Shown here one piece after another: positions 39,914 to 47,587 of a stretch of DNA of 49,882 bases. The DNA is taken from positions 1-49,882 of the IMG/VR virus record IMGVR_UViG_3300017605_000543; one strand, 5' to 3'. The position numbers and the translations under genes were made by a program. The stretch's first letter is position 1, and each line of letters opens with the position of its first letter. The notes under the pieces were generated by a model. The model had not been told where the DNA came from. It saw only the letters and a list, made by a program, of their open reading frames with translations, and ran no database searches. The DNA comes from a virus.

Positions 39914-40402
39914 TCAGTAAATGGAAATCTCGACTAGCACCAAAGCACCGGCGGTGGCATCGGTGATGAACATCGCCCAAGGACACGCAGCCGCCGATGC
40001 GGTGTCGACATCGGCACGGAATGAGCCCAGCTCTGTGCCACCGGCGCCCGCCGCATAACGAATGAAGCACTGCGTAAACCGCGTCACCGCAGATTCAGCC
40101 GTCACCCAGATACGCCCGCGACGCACCACCGGCGTGGGTCGCAGCGCCGGATAGTCAACGCCGCCCTCGCGCGATTGGTCCCACCGCGTGATCCCGAGCA
40201 GCTTTTCTTTCGTGGTGATGTCTGCGGCCGCCGCTGGGTAGCGCGCTTTGTTGCGGACCTGGCCCACCGTCGTGTCGGCCACTAGCAGCTTGCCGACCTT
40301 GACCGAAACCGTAGGGATCACGGTGTCGGTATAGTTCGTGAAATCTTCGGCAGGTAACCCGAGCAAGCCCTCGGGCGCCAATACTGAGTACGTGGTCTGC
40401 AT
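39914..40402 (-). CDS. Capsid decoration/cement-like protein
   Basis: The 162-aa product (SVLAPEGLLGLPAEDFTNYT, VIPTVSVKVGKLLVADT, RRGRIWVTAESAVTRFTQCF) is beta-rich and sits between the scaffold/protease gene and the major capsid gene, as do structural cement proteins of related phages. No catalytic motif is visible. It probably stabilises the expanded capsid. Confidence 0.75.
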   Translation of the reverse strand: MQTTYSVLAPEGLLGLPAEDFTNYTDTVIPTVSVKVGKLLVADTTVGQVRNKARYPAAAADITTKEKLLGITRWDQSREGGVDYPALRPTPVVRRGRIWVTAESAVTRFTQCFIRYAAGAGGTELGSFRADVDTASAAACPWAMFITDATAGALVLVEISIY

Positions 40403-40461
40403 GGTGTCGCGTGGCTCCTATTCCGGGTGTTGCTGTGTCGCGCGGGCGGTGCGGGCGGTGA

Positions 40462-41022
40462 TCAGTTGCCGTCGTCTTGGTTGCGGCGCGACGTGCTTAG
40501 CGAGCGCTGCCAGTCCGGCACGAAAGGCTTAGGCGCTGCGGCAGGCCCGGCCGGCGCACGCTGCGGCGCCAGCACGCGGCGTGATTGGTCGATCGCATCG
40601 TTGCGCACGGTGCCGGTGGCGGCGTCGTCGCTGGTGAGCGTCTCGAAGATGGCCGCACGCTCGTATGTGGTTTTCTTGGCTAGATCGATCTTCGGGCGGA
40701 GCTTGCCAATCACCGCCGCCTGGATTTCCTCGGTGCTCTTGCCGTCGAAACGCTCATCCGGCAGCACCTTGCGCGCGCTGGCCAGCGTATCGGCGTGCTC
40801 GACTACCCACGCATCGAAGCGCGACTGCTCGCCATCGATGTAGAGCTCGAGCTCCGCGATCCGCGCGGTCAACTCCACAACCTTGCCGTCTGCGGCTTCC
40901 TTGTCGATCACCGCTTCGCCCAGTGCATCCGTACGCACTTCGATGGCGTCTTGGATGCGCTTGGCAGCGTCGCGCGGCACTTCGGTTTGCAGGCCGTCTA
41001 TTTCGATCGTCGTCGTTTCCAT
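40462..41022 (-). CDS. Possible nested scaffold (internal in-frame start of the DUF2213 gene)
   Basis: An in-frame ATG at 41022 is preceded by AAAGGGA (about 41033-41039), a better ribosome site than that of the full gene. The resulting 186-aa product METTTIEIDG... is the coiled-coil scaffold-like half. This is the lambda C/Nu3 arrangement, in which a separate scaffold is produced from the end of the protease gene. It is inferred from sequence and not demonstrated. Confidence 0.55.
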   Translation of the reverse strand: METTTIEIDGLQTEVPRDAAKRIQDAIEVRTDALGEAVIDKEAADGKVVELTARIAELELYIDGEQSRFDAWVVEHADTLASARKVLPDERFDGKSTEEIQAAVIGKLRPKIDLAKKTTYERAAIFETLTSDDAATGTVRNDAIDQSRRVLAPQRAPAGPAAAPKPFVPDWQRSLSTSRRNQDDGN

Positions 41023-41700
41023 GGTGCGTATCCCTTTCGCGCGCTGCGGTGCGACCGCTGCCACGCTGAGTGCGTCTGCGGCGTCCAATCGAAACAACTG
41101 CGCATCTGCAGCTGTCGGCGGCTGATCATTTTCAGAGCCCTGCGAGTCGATGCGGAGCGCGATTTCACGCCCGGCCCTACCCCAATTGCGTGGCCCAAGC
41201 GCGACGTGGTTGTACACGATGTCGCGCTGTACTTGGTCGTACGGCTTGCCCTCGAAAGTGCCGGGCGTCGCATCGATGCGGCACCGGTAGCCACACGACA
41301 GCTCCCGCCTAGCGCCAGACTCCACCGCAGCGATCGCCGTTTCGGCTTGGAGCGTGAGCGCGCCTGCGACCAAATCGCCATCTGCGCGCTGCACATCTTC
41401 CGACACGTGCCCGATCGACAGCGATCGGACATTCTTGGGCGATACCATCTCGGTGGGATGCAGATCGGTCACGGGCGCGGCTCGCAGAGTCGCCAGCGAC
41501 TTGGGCGCGAACACTTCGGACGCCGGGCGGAGCTCGCGCACGGTGGTGCCGTCGTGGCGCTTGTATTCGAGGATCCCGGCACGCGTGAGATACGCCGGCA
41601 CGCGTAAGAAACCCTGCGGCGTTCGCTCCGCGTTTCCAAGCGTCGCCACGTCGTAGCGACTGACGATCTCGGGTGGCACGCAACTTGATACGCAGGTCAC
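40462..41700 (-). CDS. DUF2213 prohead protease/scaffold-type protein
   Basis: The 412-aa product has the DUF2213 N-terminal region (TPQGFLRVPAYLTRAGILEY, RELRPASEVFAPKSLATLR, VTDLHPTEMVSPKNVRSLSI, GARRELSCGYRCRID) and a C-terminal coiled, acidic scaffold-like region (EVRTDALGEAVIDKEAADGK, VELTARIAELELYIDGEQSR). Such proteins couple prohead maturation protease and scaffold functions in this capsid lineage. The start is GTG at 41700, without a clear ribosome site. An internal ATG with a good site lies at 41022. Confidence 0.82.
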   Translation of the reverse strand: MTCVSSCVPPEIVSRYDVATLGNAERTPQGFLRVPAYLTRAGILEYKRHDGTTVRELRPASEVFAPKSLATLRAAPVTDLHPTEMVSPKNVRSLSIGHVSEDVQRADGDLVAGALTLQAETAIAAVESGARRELSCGYRCRIDATPGTFEGKPYDQVQRDIVYNHVALGPRNWGRAGREIALRIDSQGSENDQPPTAADAQLFRLDAADALSVAAVAPQRAKGIRTMETTTIEIDGLQTEVPRDAAKRIQDAIEVRTDALGEAVIDKEAADGKVVELTARIAELELYIDGEQSRFDAWVVEHADTLASARKVLPDERFDGKSTEEIQAAVIGKLRPKIDLAKKTTYERAAIFETLTSDDAATGTVRNDAIDQSRRVLAPQRAPAGPAAAPKPFVPDWQRSLSTSRRNQDDGN

Positions 41701-41716
41701 GCGCTGGCCGTCAAGT

Positions 41717-41822
41717 GCTCATGAGCTCATGAGCACCGGAGCTCATGAGCACCGGAGCTCATGAGCACCGGTGCTCCGGTGCACTGGAGCTCATGAGCTC
41801 ATGAGCACCGGAGCTCATGAGC
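41717..41822. repeat. Palindromic array E (seven CTCATGAG units), the longest
   Basis: Seven CTCATGAG units with ACCGG spacers and one ACCGGTGCTCCGGTGCACTGG block occupy the entire gap between the MuF-like and DUF2213 genes. The MuF-like gene uses a TGA inside the last palindrome as its stop. Confidence 0.92.
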
Positions 41823-43290
41823 GACGCAGGCCCGGCTTGCGACGTGGCCGCTTAGCCTGCTTTGGCTGCTTTCGGGGTGCCGCAGGCTGGCGACGCCCGC
41901 CCGGCGTCGCTTTCGGGCGCATGGGCGGCTGCGCAGCACCGGCCGCGGCAAACTGCCGGCTAGCGCGTACGTAGTCGGCACCAGCGCGTGCCTCTGCGAT
42001 CGCCAGGGCTTCGGCTGCCGCCGTGGCTTCCGCTGCGGCGGCCGCCGTGTCGAGCTCCGCAGCTATGCGGCGGGCCAGGGCCCGGCGTTCTGCTCGAAGC
42101 TTGTTCACCCGCTCGATAGCCTGATCGACTTCTCGCTTAAGCCGGGCGTCGATCTCCCGCTGCAGCTCCGCATCGTTGGCCGCTGGGCGCTGCAGTGCAG
42201 GTGTGACCGGTGCGACCACGGGCGCGCGCTGTCCGACCGGCGGATCCGGTGGCGGCGGCGTGGGCGGCATGGGTGCCGGCGGTGGGCGCACGGTGGGCGT
42301 GGGCGTGTTGGCCGGCGGTACGCTGGGCACACGCTGCGGCGGTGACTGCATGCCGGGTTGCTCGCCTGGCCGCGGGTGCGTGGTTTCGACGTCGCTCGGA
42401 TCAATCAACCCGGCATCTGCGAACACATCGTCAATGATCGGGATCGCCACGCAGCGGCACCGGATAGGCTGGCCAGGGTGCCCACGCTCCATTGTCTTGG
42501 TGTCGACTATGGGCGGCGCGGACCACTCTTGAATCGAGCCATTCAAGACTTTATGCCGCGGTCGCACACGCTGATCCTGCGACGACGACCACCGATAGCG
42601 CCGCACGCCTAGCCCTTGCTGGCGGATCTGGTTGAGCTCTCCGTTTAATTTGCCGATCTGATCGCTCGCAATCAAAGCCGCGCGCTTGCGCGATACCTTG
42701 AATTTATCAGCGATCTCCGCCGCAACTTCCGTGTGGTGCTTGCCCGCTCGAGCTCCGCGCACGATCACGCCCTTGACGTCTGCGAGTTGATCCGCCGGGA
42801 TCGATTTGATCAGGGCCACGTTGTCAGTTACGAACAAATCAAGATGCTGTTCGAGCCCGGTGCTGCCGTCGTACAGGTTGACTTTCGTCACCTTCTGCAC
42901 CTGGCGGCCTAGTTCATCGGCTTGCCATTCCGACATACGCACGGCCGTTTGCTTGGCTGCGGCTTCGACATCCGCATCGGGTATCGCGCGCGCCGTGGCT
43001 GCGGCGGCGCCGTCGATGGCTGCGTCGATGTCGTCGGCTGCGTCGCGCCGCAGTACGGTGGGCGCTGGCACGCGTGACTGCTCACCCAGCAATCGAGGCA
43101 GCGCCGGGAAGATGTCGCGACGGATGATGTATTCGGCTTGCTGGCAAAAATAGCGGATTTTGCGCTGATAGATCAGCACCTCCCGGTGCGGGTAGCGCGG
43201 CCGCGGCCACTTGGTGCGGGCGACCTGGCGCGCGTACCCGGCACCACGCACCGCAGCCTGCGTGCGCAGCGCTGATGCCAGTCCTTTCAC
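41815..43290 (-). CDS. MuF-like (SPP1 gp7-type) minor head protein
   Basis: The 491-aa product has an N-terminal helical domain and then the MuF core: SRKRAALIASDQIGKLNGEL, YRWSSSQDQRVRPRHKVLNG and GHPGQPIRCRCVAIPI. The RPRHxxLNG and GxPIxCRCxxxP motifs are diagnostic of Phage_Mu_F. The protein sits inside the capsid near the portal. The C-terminal 190 residues are Pro-rich and then Ala/Arg helical. The stop codon lies inside palindromic array E. It overlaps the P-loop gene by ATGA. Confidence 0.9.
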   Translation of the reverse strand: MKGLASALRTQAAVRGAGYARQVARTKWPRPRYPHREVLIYQRKIRYFCQQAEYIIRRDIFPALPRLLGEQSRVPAPTVLRRDAADDIDAAIDGAAAATARAIPDADVEAAAKQTAVRMSEWQADELGRQVQKVTKVNLYDGSTGLEQHLDLFVTDNVALIKSIPADQLADVKGVIVRGARAGKHHTEVAAEIADKFKVSRKRAALIASDQIGKLNGELNQIRQQGLGVRRYRWSSSQDQRVRPRHKVLNGSIQEWSAPPIVDTKTMERGHPGQPIRCRCVAIPIIDDVFADAGLIDPSDVETTHPRPGEQPGMQSPPQRVPSVPPANTPTPTVRPPPAPMPPTPPPPDPPVGQRAPVVAPVTPALQRPAANDAELQREIDARLKREVDQAIERVNKLRAERRALARRIAAELDTAAAAAEATAAAEALAIAEARAGADYVRASRQFAAAGAAQPPMRPKATPGGRRQPAAPRKQPKQAKRPRRKPGLRRS

Positions 43291-43676
43291 TGCGAGCGCT
43301 CCACGGTCACGCCACGCGCACGCAGCACTGGCTCGATCTCACGCAGGATCGTGGCACACGCAGTGCGCATGCGGGCCTGGCCCGGCGTGAGCTGCAACCA
43401 TGGGCGCTCGAGCACCACGCAGCGGGCCACCGGTGCGGCGTGCGGCTGTGCCTGCAGTGCTTTGCGTAGCGCCCTCACCACGCCCACACCTTCGTAAATC
43501 GTCGGGCCCTGCGGCGTGAGCATGAGCGACGCCAGCACATCCGACGCACCCGACCACCCAAGCCCGATCAGATCATCGGCGTGCACCACGGCCAGCGACG
43601 GATCATCCGCCGCCATGCGCTGCGCTAGCGTGGTTTTGCCGGCACGGGGCGAGCCGATGATCGCGATGCAGGTCAC
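43287..43676 (-). CDS. Small P-loop NTPase in the head operon
   Basis: The GTG at 43676 overlaps the previous stop by GTGA. The 129-aa product begins TCIAIIGSPRAGKTTLAQRM, with Walker A GSPRAGKTT (8-16), then VVHADDLIGLGWS (Walker B-like) and CVVLERPWLQL. It resembles small kinases of the adenylate kinase/zeta-toxin-like superfamily but lacks a recognised lid. A P-loop kinase between two virion genes is unusual. It may be a nucleotide or peptide kinase, or a cargo factor. Confidence 0.75.
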   Translation of the reverse strand: MTCIAIIGSPRAGKTTLAQRMAADDPSLAVVHADDLIGLGWSGASDVLASLMLTPQGPTIYEGVGVVRALRKALQAQPHAAPVARCVVLERPWLQLTPGQARMRTACATILREIEPVLRARGVTVERSQ

Positions 43677-45493
43677 GTCGCTTTCTTGCGTTTAGCGGAG
43701 CCGCCGATCGGCCCAAATCCACGCGGCAGCCGCGACATCCCGGGCCCTGCTCGCCGCGCGACTTCCGCATGCAAGAAGAAACGCTCATCGCTCAGACGTA
43801 CGTGTTCGGCTCGCAAGGTTTGGTGCCCTGGATTGTTGAGCCCTGCCGGTGCTTCCCTACGGCCCATGTGAATATCGGCCGTCTCGTGCGCCGTCTCGTG
43901 ACCTAACCCCGCGGCGATCATCTTGCTGGAATTCGCCGATTGCTTTGCGCTTGCACGCTCGATCTGCTTGTTGATTTGCGCAGCAGACTTTTGGCTGTGA
44001 TCGTGCTTCATGCGTTCGCGTGCACGCTCTGAATCGCGCGACGCCTGGAATGATGCTTGCTCTTTTGCCTTGGCTGCTGCTGCGTGTTCGGCTGTCGCGT
44101 GCTCTTGCGCGGCTTGCTTGTCGGCTTTCTGCTTTGCTTCATGTGCCGCGTTTTCGGCTTCGACTTTGCGCGCGGCAGCTTCACCACGCCGTTTCAAACC
44201 CTGTCGGTGCGGCGTGTTTACCTGATTGTATTCGTTGACGCCGCCGTGAGCGGCTGCAGCTTCATGCAGGTGGCCACGCTCCCGCGTTAGTGCGGCATGC
44301 TCATCTGCCAGCTTTCGCGGGCCCATGCTGATCGGAAGCGTTGCAAACCGCGCCAAGGCTTGCTCGGGCGTTTCATGCATCCCGCTGGACGTTCCAATCC
44401 GGAAGTTTAGATCGCTTAGTTTCTTGGCGTTGCGCTCGAGTGCCGTATCGAGTTGCGCCGGTTTCTTGCCTAGATGCGGATTCTCGCCCGCTTCTAGCGC
44501 TCTGTTTTTTGCGGCTTTGGCAAGGTCTGCAGCGCGGCGCTGGGCGCCTTGCTCTTTCCACTGCGCTGCCAGCGATCCCGGTGCTGGTGCTGCGGCGGCC
44601 GGTGCGGCGGCCGGCGTTCTGCCAGTCATACGAGCAATCAGCGCGCCCGCTGTCTTTCCTCGCTCGGTCACTGCCGCGACTTCCGCATTAGACTTGCCGT
44701 GCTCTGCAAAATGCTTGGCATCTTCGGCTGCGATCGTGGCTTTCGCTTTCGCAACGCGCTCCGCGGCTTTTTCTTGGATGTGATTGGGGTGCCCCATGCC
44801 GACCAGATCACGCCGCTTTTGCGTCTTTCTGAAATGCTCGGCTTCCGCAGTCGCGCGCGTGTGCAGGTCGGTAGCGTCGGCAAGCTCTTTCGTCGCGGCC
44901 GCATGCGCCGGAGACTTATTGAACCGTGCGGCGTTCGCTACGCGTTCGGCATGCTCGCCGCCGTGGGCGGCCGGTGCTGCCGCAGGCGCCGCAGCCGATG
45001 GCGGCACAGTGCGGCCGGTGCGTGCCTTGCGCGCCTTGTGCTCTGCTAGGGCGATTTCGCCCTTGGCGTGCACCATCGCCTTGTTTTTGATGCCTTGAAC
45101 GGCTTTCGTGCCGCTTGCACCTTGGAATACCTTGTTGACGGTGTAACCGCCCTCGGGCGCGGATTTCTTCGGGGCTCGCTTGAATAGCAGCGTTTGCTGG
45201 GCGCGCTCTTTCGCGGCTGCGGAGCGCGCCGCACGCTTTTCGCGCGACTGCTGCAAGTACGCAGCGGCTTTCGCCATCTTCTGCTCGGGTGTCAGGCGCA
45301 CCGCCGGACCACTGCGGCCGCCTGTGCCGCCGCTGGTGAACCGACCGCCGCCTGACTGGCCCTTGGGTATGCGGGCCTGCTCATCTAGCCGCTCACGCTC
45401 CCGCATGCGGTACTTGAGCAGAGCTGCATGCCCTGCGTCGTGATGCGACCTGGCTACGGTGTGAGCGGCGGCGATGCGGGCGGCAGCAGACAT
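43673..45493 (-). CDS. Large Ala/Lys-rich head-region protein with duplicated motif
   Basis: I chose ATG at 45493 (606 aa); a TTG at 45529 is also open. The N-terminus has IPKGQSGGGRFTSGGTGG, a motif that often opens MuF-associated virion proteins. The rest is low-complexity Ala/Lys/Glu coil. Two related segments are present: near 365-425 of the longer reading (LSDLNFRIGTSSGMHETPEQ, LADEHAALTRERGHLH) and near 520-592 (IAAGLGHETAHETADIHMGR, LRAEHVRLSDERFFLH). The operon position suggests a capsid-internal or ejected protein. Confidence 0.75.
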   Translation of the reverse strand: MSAAARIAAAHTVARSHHDAGHAALLKYRMRERERLDEQARIPKGQSGGGRFTSGGTGGRSGPAVRLTPEQKMAKAAAYLQQSREKRAARSAAAKERAQQTLLFKRAPKKSAPEGGYTVNKVFQGASGTKAVQGIKNKAMVHAKGEIALAEHKARKARTGRTVPPSAAAPAAAPAAHGGEHAERVANAARFNKSPAHAAATKELADATDLHTRATAEAEHFRKTQKRRDLVGMGHPNHIQEKAAERVAKAKATIAAEDAKHFAEHGKSNAEVAAVTERGKTAGALIARMTGRTPAAAPAAAAPAPGSLAAQWKEQGAQRRAADLAKAAKNRALEAGENPHLGKKPAQLDTALERNAKKLSDLNFRIGTSSGMHETPEQALARFATLPISMGPRKLADEHAALTRERGHLHEAAAAHGGVNEYNQVNTPHRQGLKRRGEAAARKVEAENAAHEAKQKADKQAAQEHATAEHAAAAKAKEQASFQASRDSERARERMKHDHSQKSAAQINKQIERASAKQSANSSKMIAAGLGHETAHETADIHMGRREAPAGLNNPGHQTLRAEHVRLSDERFFLHAEVARRAGPGMSRLPRGFGPIGGSAKRKKAT

Positions 45494-45533
45494 GCAAGCG
45501 TTATCGGCTGCGACACCCACAGCCGTCAACGGT

Positions 45534-45602
45534 GCTCATGAGCTCATGAGCTCCGGTGCACGGGTGCTCATGAGCTCATGAGCACCGGAGCTCATGAGCT
45601 CG
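45534..45602. repeat. Palindromic array F (five CTCATGAG units)
   Basis: Units are arranged 2+2+1 with CTCCGGTGCACGGGTG and ACCGG spacers, between the terminator at 45609 and the start of the structural operon. It therefore lies in or near the promoter/leader of the capsid-tail transcript. Confidence 0.92.
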
Positions 45603-45608
45603 AGCCCC

Positions 45609-45648
45609 AAAACGCAAAACGCCCGGCCAGTTACCCGGCCGGGCGCTT
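45609..45648 (-). terminator. Rho-independent terminator of the Cys-rich gene
   Basis: CGCCCGGCC (45620-45628) pairs with GGCCGGGCG (45637-45645). Read on the minus strand, the stem is followed by TTTTGCGTTTTGG. It ends transcription of 45669-45872 just before array F and the structural operon. Confidence 0.85.
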
Positions 45649-45668
45649 TGCTTGGGTACGGCGGCGAA

Positions 45669-45872
45669 TCAGCCGCCGTACGCACCTTCCGCACAGCATT
45701 CCTTGTCAGGATCGCAGGCTGCGGTTTCGCAGGCGTGGCACAGCGCGCCCTCGACACCGATCGCAGTTTCCATGCAATCCCGGCAGGCACATGCGCGGTA
45801 ACCCGCGCTGGTGCTGCGTGGCTTGCGTGACTTGGCGGCTGTCTTGGCGGCGGTGGTCTTGGTGAACTGCAT
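45669..45872 (-). CDS. Small Cys-rich (zinc-binding) phage protein
   Basis: The ATG at 45872 gives 67 aa: a basic N-terminal arm and a Cys-rich half (ACACRDCMETAIG, ALCHACETAACDPDKECC) with CxCxxC and CxxC pairs, suited to one or two zinc ions. Similar short proteins are widespread in phages without known function. A terminator follows. It is transcribed divergently from the plus-strand zinc-finger cassette. Confidence 0.75.
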   Translation of the reverse strand: MQFTKTTAAKTAAKSRKPRSTSAGYRACACRDCMETAIGVEGALCHACETAACDPDKECCAEGAYGG

Positions 45873-45900
45873 GATCAAAACGTGGCATGCGTTCGGTGTG

Positions 45901-45955
45901 GGCGTCAATAGTTGACGCCGGAAAAGGCTTTACCACGTAGCCGGCGCCGGCTACG
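45901..45955. promoter_or_regulatory. Divergent control region with two perfect inverted repeats
   Basis: GGCGTCAA-TAG-TTGACGCC (45901-45919) is a perfect 8-bp-arm inverted repeat containing TTGACG on both strands. A 20-bp perfect palindrome CGTAGCCGGCGCCGGCTACG lies at 45936-45955. A TATAGG stands immediately before the ATG at 45964. The region lies between the divergent genes at 45872 and 45964 and probably holds operator sites for the DNA-binding protein encoded next. Confidence 0.6.
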
Positions 45956-45963
45956 GTATAGGC

Positions 45964-46239
45964 ATGAGCAGTACACGCCCCAAAGCACCACGCGCACCCA
46001 GAATCCGCGCGCTACTCGCCGCCGGCCTGGCGCCCACTGAGATCCGCGCTTCGACAGGCGCGAGTCTGCAGGCCGTGCGCGATGCCGACCTGGCACGCAA
46101 GCCACGCGGCCGGCCGCCTGCCGGCATGCAGCGCATCACGCTGCATGTCAGCGCCGCAACGGCGGCGTGGTTACGCGCGGAATCGAAACGGTGCGGCTGC
46201 ACGCTGGGCGATGTCGTCGAAAGTGAGATCGGCCGCTGA
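45964..46239 (+). CDS. Small DNA-binding protein (HTH arm plus ribbon-helix-helix), probable
   Basis: The 91-aa product has a basic start and an HTH-like segment (IRALLAAGLAPTEIRASTGA, then SLQAVRDADLAR), followed by RPPAGMQRITLHVSAATAAWLRAESKRCGCTLGDVVESEI, which matches a ribbon-helix-helix fold. It is the first gene of the plus-strand cassette, downstream of two perfect palindromes, so autoregulation is plausible. Confidence 0.65.
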   Translation: MSSTRPKAPRAPRIRALLAAGLAPTEIRASTGASLQAVRDADLARKPRGRPPAGMQRITLHVSAATAAWLRAESKRCGCTLGDVVESEIGR

Positions 46240-46436
46240 TGGCTGCACGGTGTAAAGCCTGTCGCTACGGCAGCAGCTCCGCTTGGGTAACATGTCCGGA
46301 GCACCTGCTGCCGCATCTGAAAGCTTGCCTGGCGAGGGCCAGGAAACGCGGCGATGTCGCTTTCGTCGGACGTGTCGAGCGGAAGATCAGCGATGCGGAA
46401 GCCTGGACGGCGGCGCGGAAAGGCGGCGCCCAGTGA
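46239..46436 (+). CDS. Small zinc-finger-type protein
   Basis: The 65-aa product overlaps its predecessor by one base (TGATG). It begins MAARCKACRYGSSSAWVTCPEH with CxxC plus C/H, then a basic helix (LKACLARARKRGDVAFVG). It is not recognised; metal binding is likely. Confidence 0.65.
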   Translation: MAARCKACRYGSSSAWVTCPEHLLPHLKACLARARKRGDVAFVGRVERKISDAEAWTAARKGGAQ

Positions 46437-46762
46437 TATCGAAACGCTGCCTGCACTGTCATGCGGAGTCGTCGCTGGCGCTGGCCGAAAGAGAGCTCGC
46501 AGACCCGCGAGCCGCACTCACCATAGGCAAAAACTACCCCGGCGCCGCGGGCGCGCTTCAGGCCAGCATGTGCCACATACTCAACCCGCAGATCTCATGG
46601 GTGATGTGTGCCAAGCACCGCCGCATACAACGCGCCGCACGCGCGGAGCTCGAGCGTGAAGACCGCGCGCGCATGGAAGCCTGGCGAGCGAGCGAAGCCG
46701 CACGCGTCGCTGGCACTTTGCCCGATGTGGTTGAGAGCCCCGATCACCCGACAGCCCGGTAA
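46433..46762 (+). CDS. Small Cys/His protein
   Basis: The GTG start overlaps the upstream stop by GTGA. The 109-aa product begins with a CLHCHAE knuckle, has a second Cys/His site (MCAKHRRIQ) and a helical, charged C-terminal half (RAELEREDRARMEAWRASEA). It may hold one zinc between the two Cys/His sites. No family is recognised; it belongs to a run of five tightly packed small genes. Confidence 0.6.
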   Translation: MISKRCLHCHAESSLALAERELADPRAALTIGKNYPGAAGALQASMCHILNPQISWVMCAKHRRIQRAARAELEREDRARMEAWRASEAARVAGTLPDVVESPDHPTAR

Positions 46763-46770
46763 GAGTCTTT

Positions 46771-46971
46771 ATGTCTACTCCAATCGCCATAAACGACGGT
46801 TCCGATCAGCGACTCGGCTACTGCTGCGCGTGCGACTGCCCGATCGCCATCGGCGAGCCGCTCTATTCCGCGGGCGACGATGCCGGCTATCCAACGTGTT
46901 CGCGTGACTGCGCCCTGTCACTACGCGAGCGGATCGACGACTACGAAAGCCAAATGGAACGGGAACTATGA
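46771..46971 (+). CDS. Small treble-clef zinc-finger-type protein
   Basis: The 66-aa product has GYCCACDCPIAIGEPLYSAG and GYPTCSRDCALSLRERI, a CxxC...CxxxC arrangement typical of FCS/MYM-like or treble-clef fingers in phages. A GTAAGAG ribosome site precedes the ATG. The function is unknown. Confidence 0.7.
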   Translation: MSTPIAINDGSDQRLGYCCACDCPIAIGEPLYSAGDDAGYPTCSRDCALSLRERIDDYESQMEREL

Positions 46972-47261
46972 CGGCAGCACAATATCCCGAGCGTCCCGAG
47001 TCGCTGTATTGGCGTGCCATCGACGACGACTACGAGATCACGGTGTACCGCATGGGCCTGAACACACGCGTGTGCATGGGCGAGCGTGGCACGTTCGGCG
47101 CGATCCTCGACGCGTGGTGCTATCTCGACTCACGCCGGGCGATGGAAGCCGCCGCAGCTTGGAGCGGCACGGGCGATCCGATCGACGGGTGGCACCGCAA
47201 TCCGATCACGGGGCGGCGGCGTGAAGGTGGCGATCCGGCGAAGGAATATCACCGATGGTGA
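46968..47261 (+). CDS. Hypothetical protein
   Basis: The ATG overlaps the upstream stop (ATGA). The 97-aa product is mixed alpha/beta (SLYWRAIDDDYEITVYRMGL, GTFGAILDAWCYLDSRRAM) and ends in a Gly/Arg-rich, His/Trp-containing tail. It is unrecognised, and is the last gene of the plus-strand zinc-finger cassette, facing the convergent ParE gene. Confidence 0.65.
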   Translation: MTAAQYPERPESLYWRAIDDDYEITVYRMGLNTRVCMGERGTFGAILDAWCYLDSRRAMEAAAAWSGTGDPIDGWHRNPITGRRREGGDPAKEYHRW

Positions 47262-47293
47262 AGCGGGTGCAGCCTGCACCCGCGCGCCCGCGA

Positions 47294-47587
47294 CTACAGA
47301 TGCAGCTCCGGCGCCATGCGCTCATGCAGGATCCGCACGACTTCCAATCCATCGGCATCAATCCGGAAATACACAACATGCCGCTCTACACGCCACCGGA
47401 AAACGCCCGGCCGCCCAGCCACCGGCCGTGCGAAGCGGCGTATTTCCGGCAGCACCAATTGCCGCTCGCAACTGTCTCGCAGTTGCGTCACGTACAGGAT
47501 CGCTTGTGCGAGTCCCCACTCCGTACGCGTGTACACCGCAATGCTTTCGATGTCCGATTCAGCGAGCGGCCGATAACGGACCTTCAT
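47294..47587 (-). CDS. parE: ParE/RelE-family toxin
   Basis: The 97-aa product has the RelE/ParE fold signature: KVRYRPLAESDIESIAVYTR, then AILYVTQLRDSCERQL, GRPGVFRWRVERHVVYFRID and VVRILHERM. ParE toxins typically block gyrase, whereas RelE types cleave mRNA; the Ala/Glu helix and partner of ParD type favour ParE. The start overlaps the antitoxin stop by 4 bp. It probably stabilises the phage-plasmid by post-segregational killing. Confidence 0.9.
   Translation of the reverse strand: MKVRYRPLAESDIESIAVYTRTEWGLAQAILYVTQLRDSCERQLVLPEIRRFARPVAGRPGVFRWRVERHVVYFRIDADGLEVVRILHERMAPELHL

Noticed and set aside
41717-41822. Repeats interpreted as a CRISPR array
   Set aside because: The units are short overlapping palindromes with repetitive spacers; there are no unique spacers of constant length and no Cas genes (the Cas4-like nuclease is a phage recombination-type enzyme).
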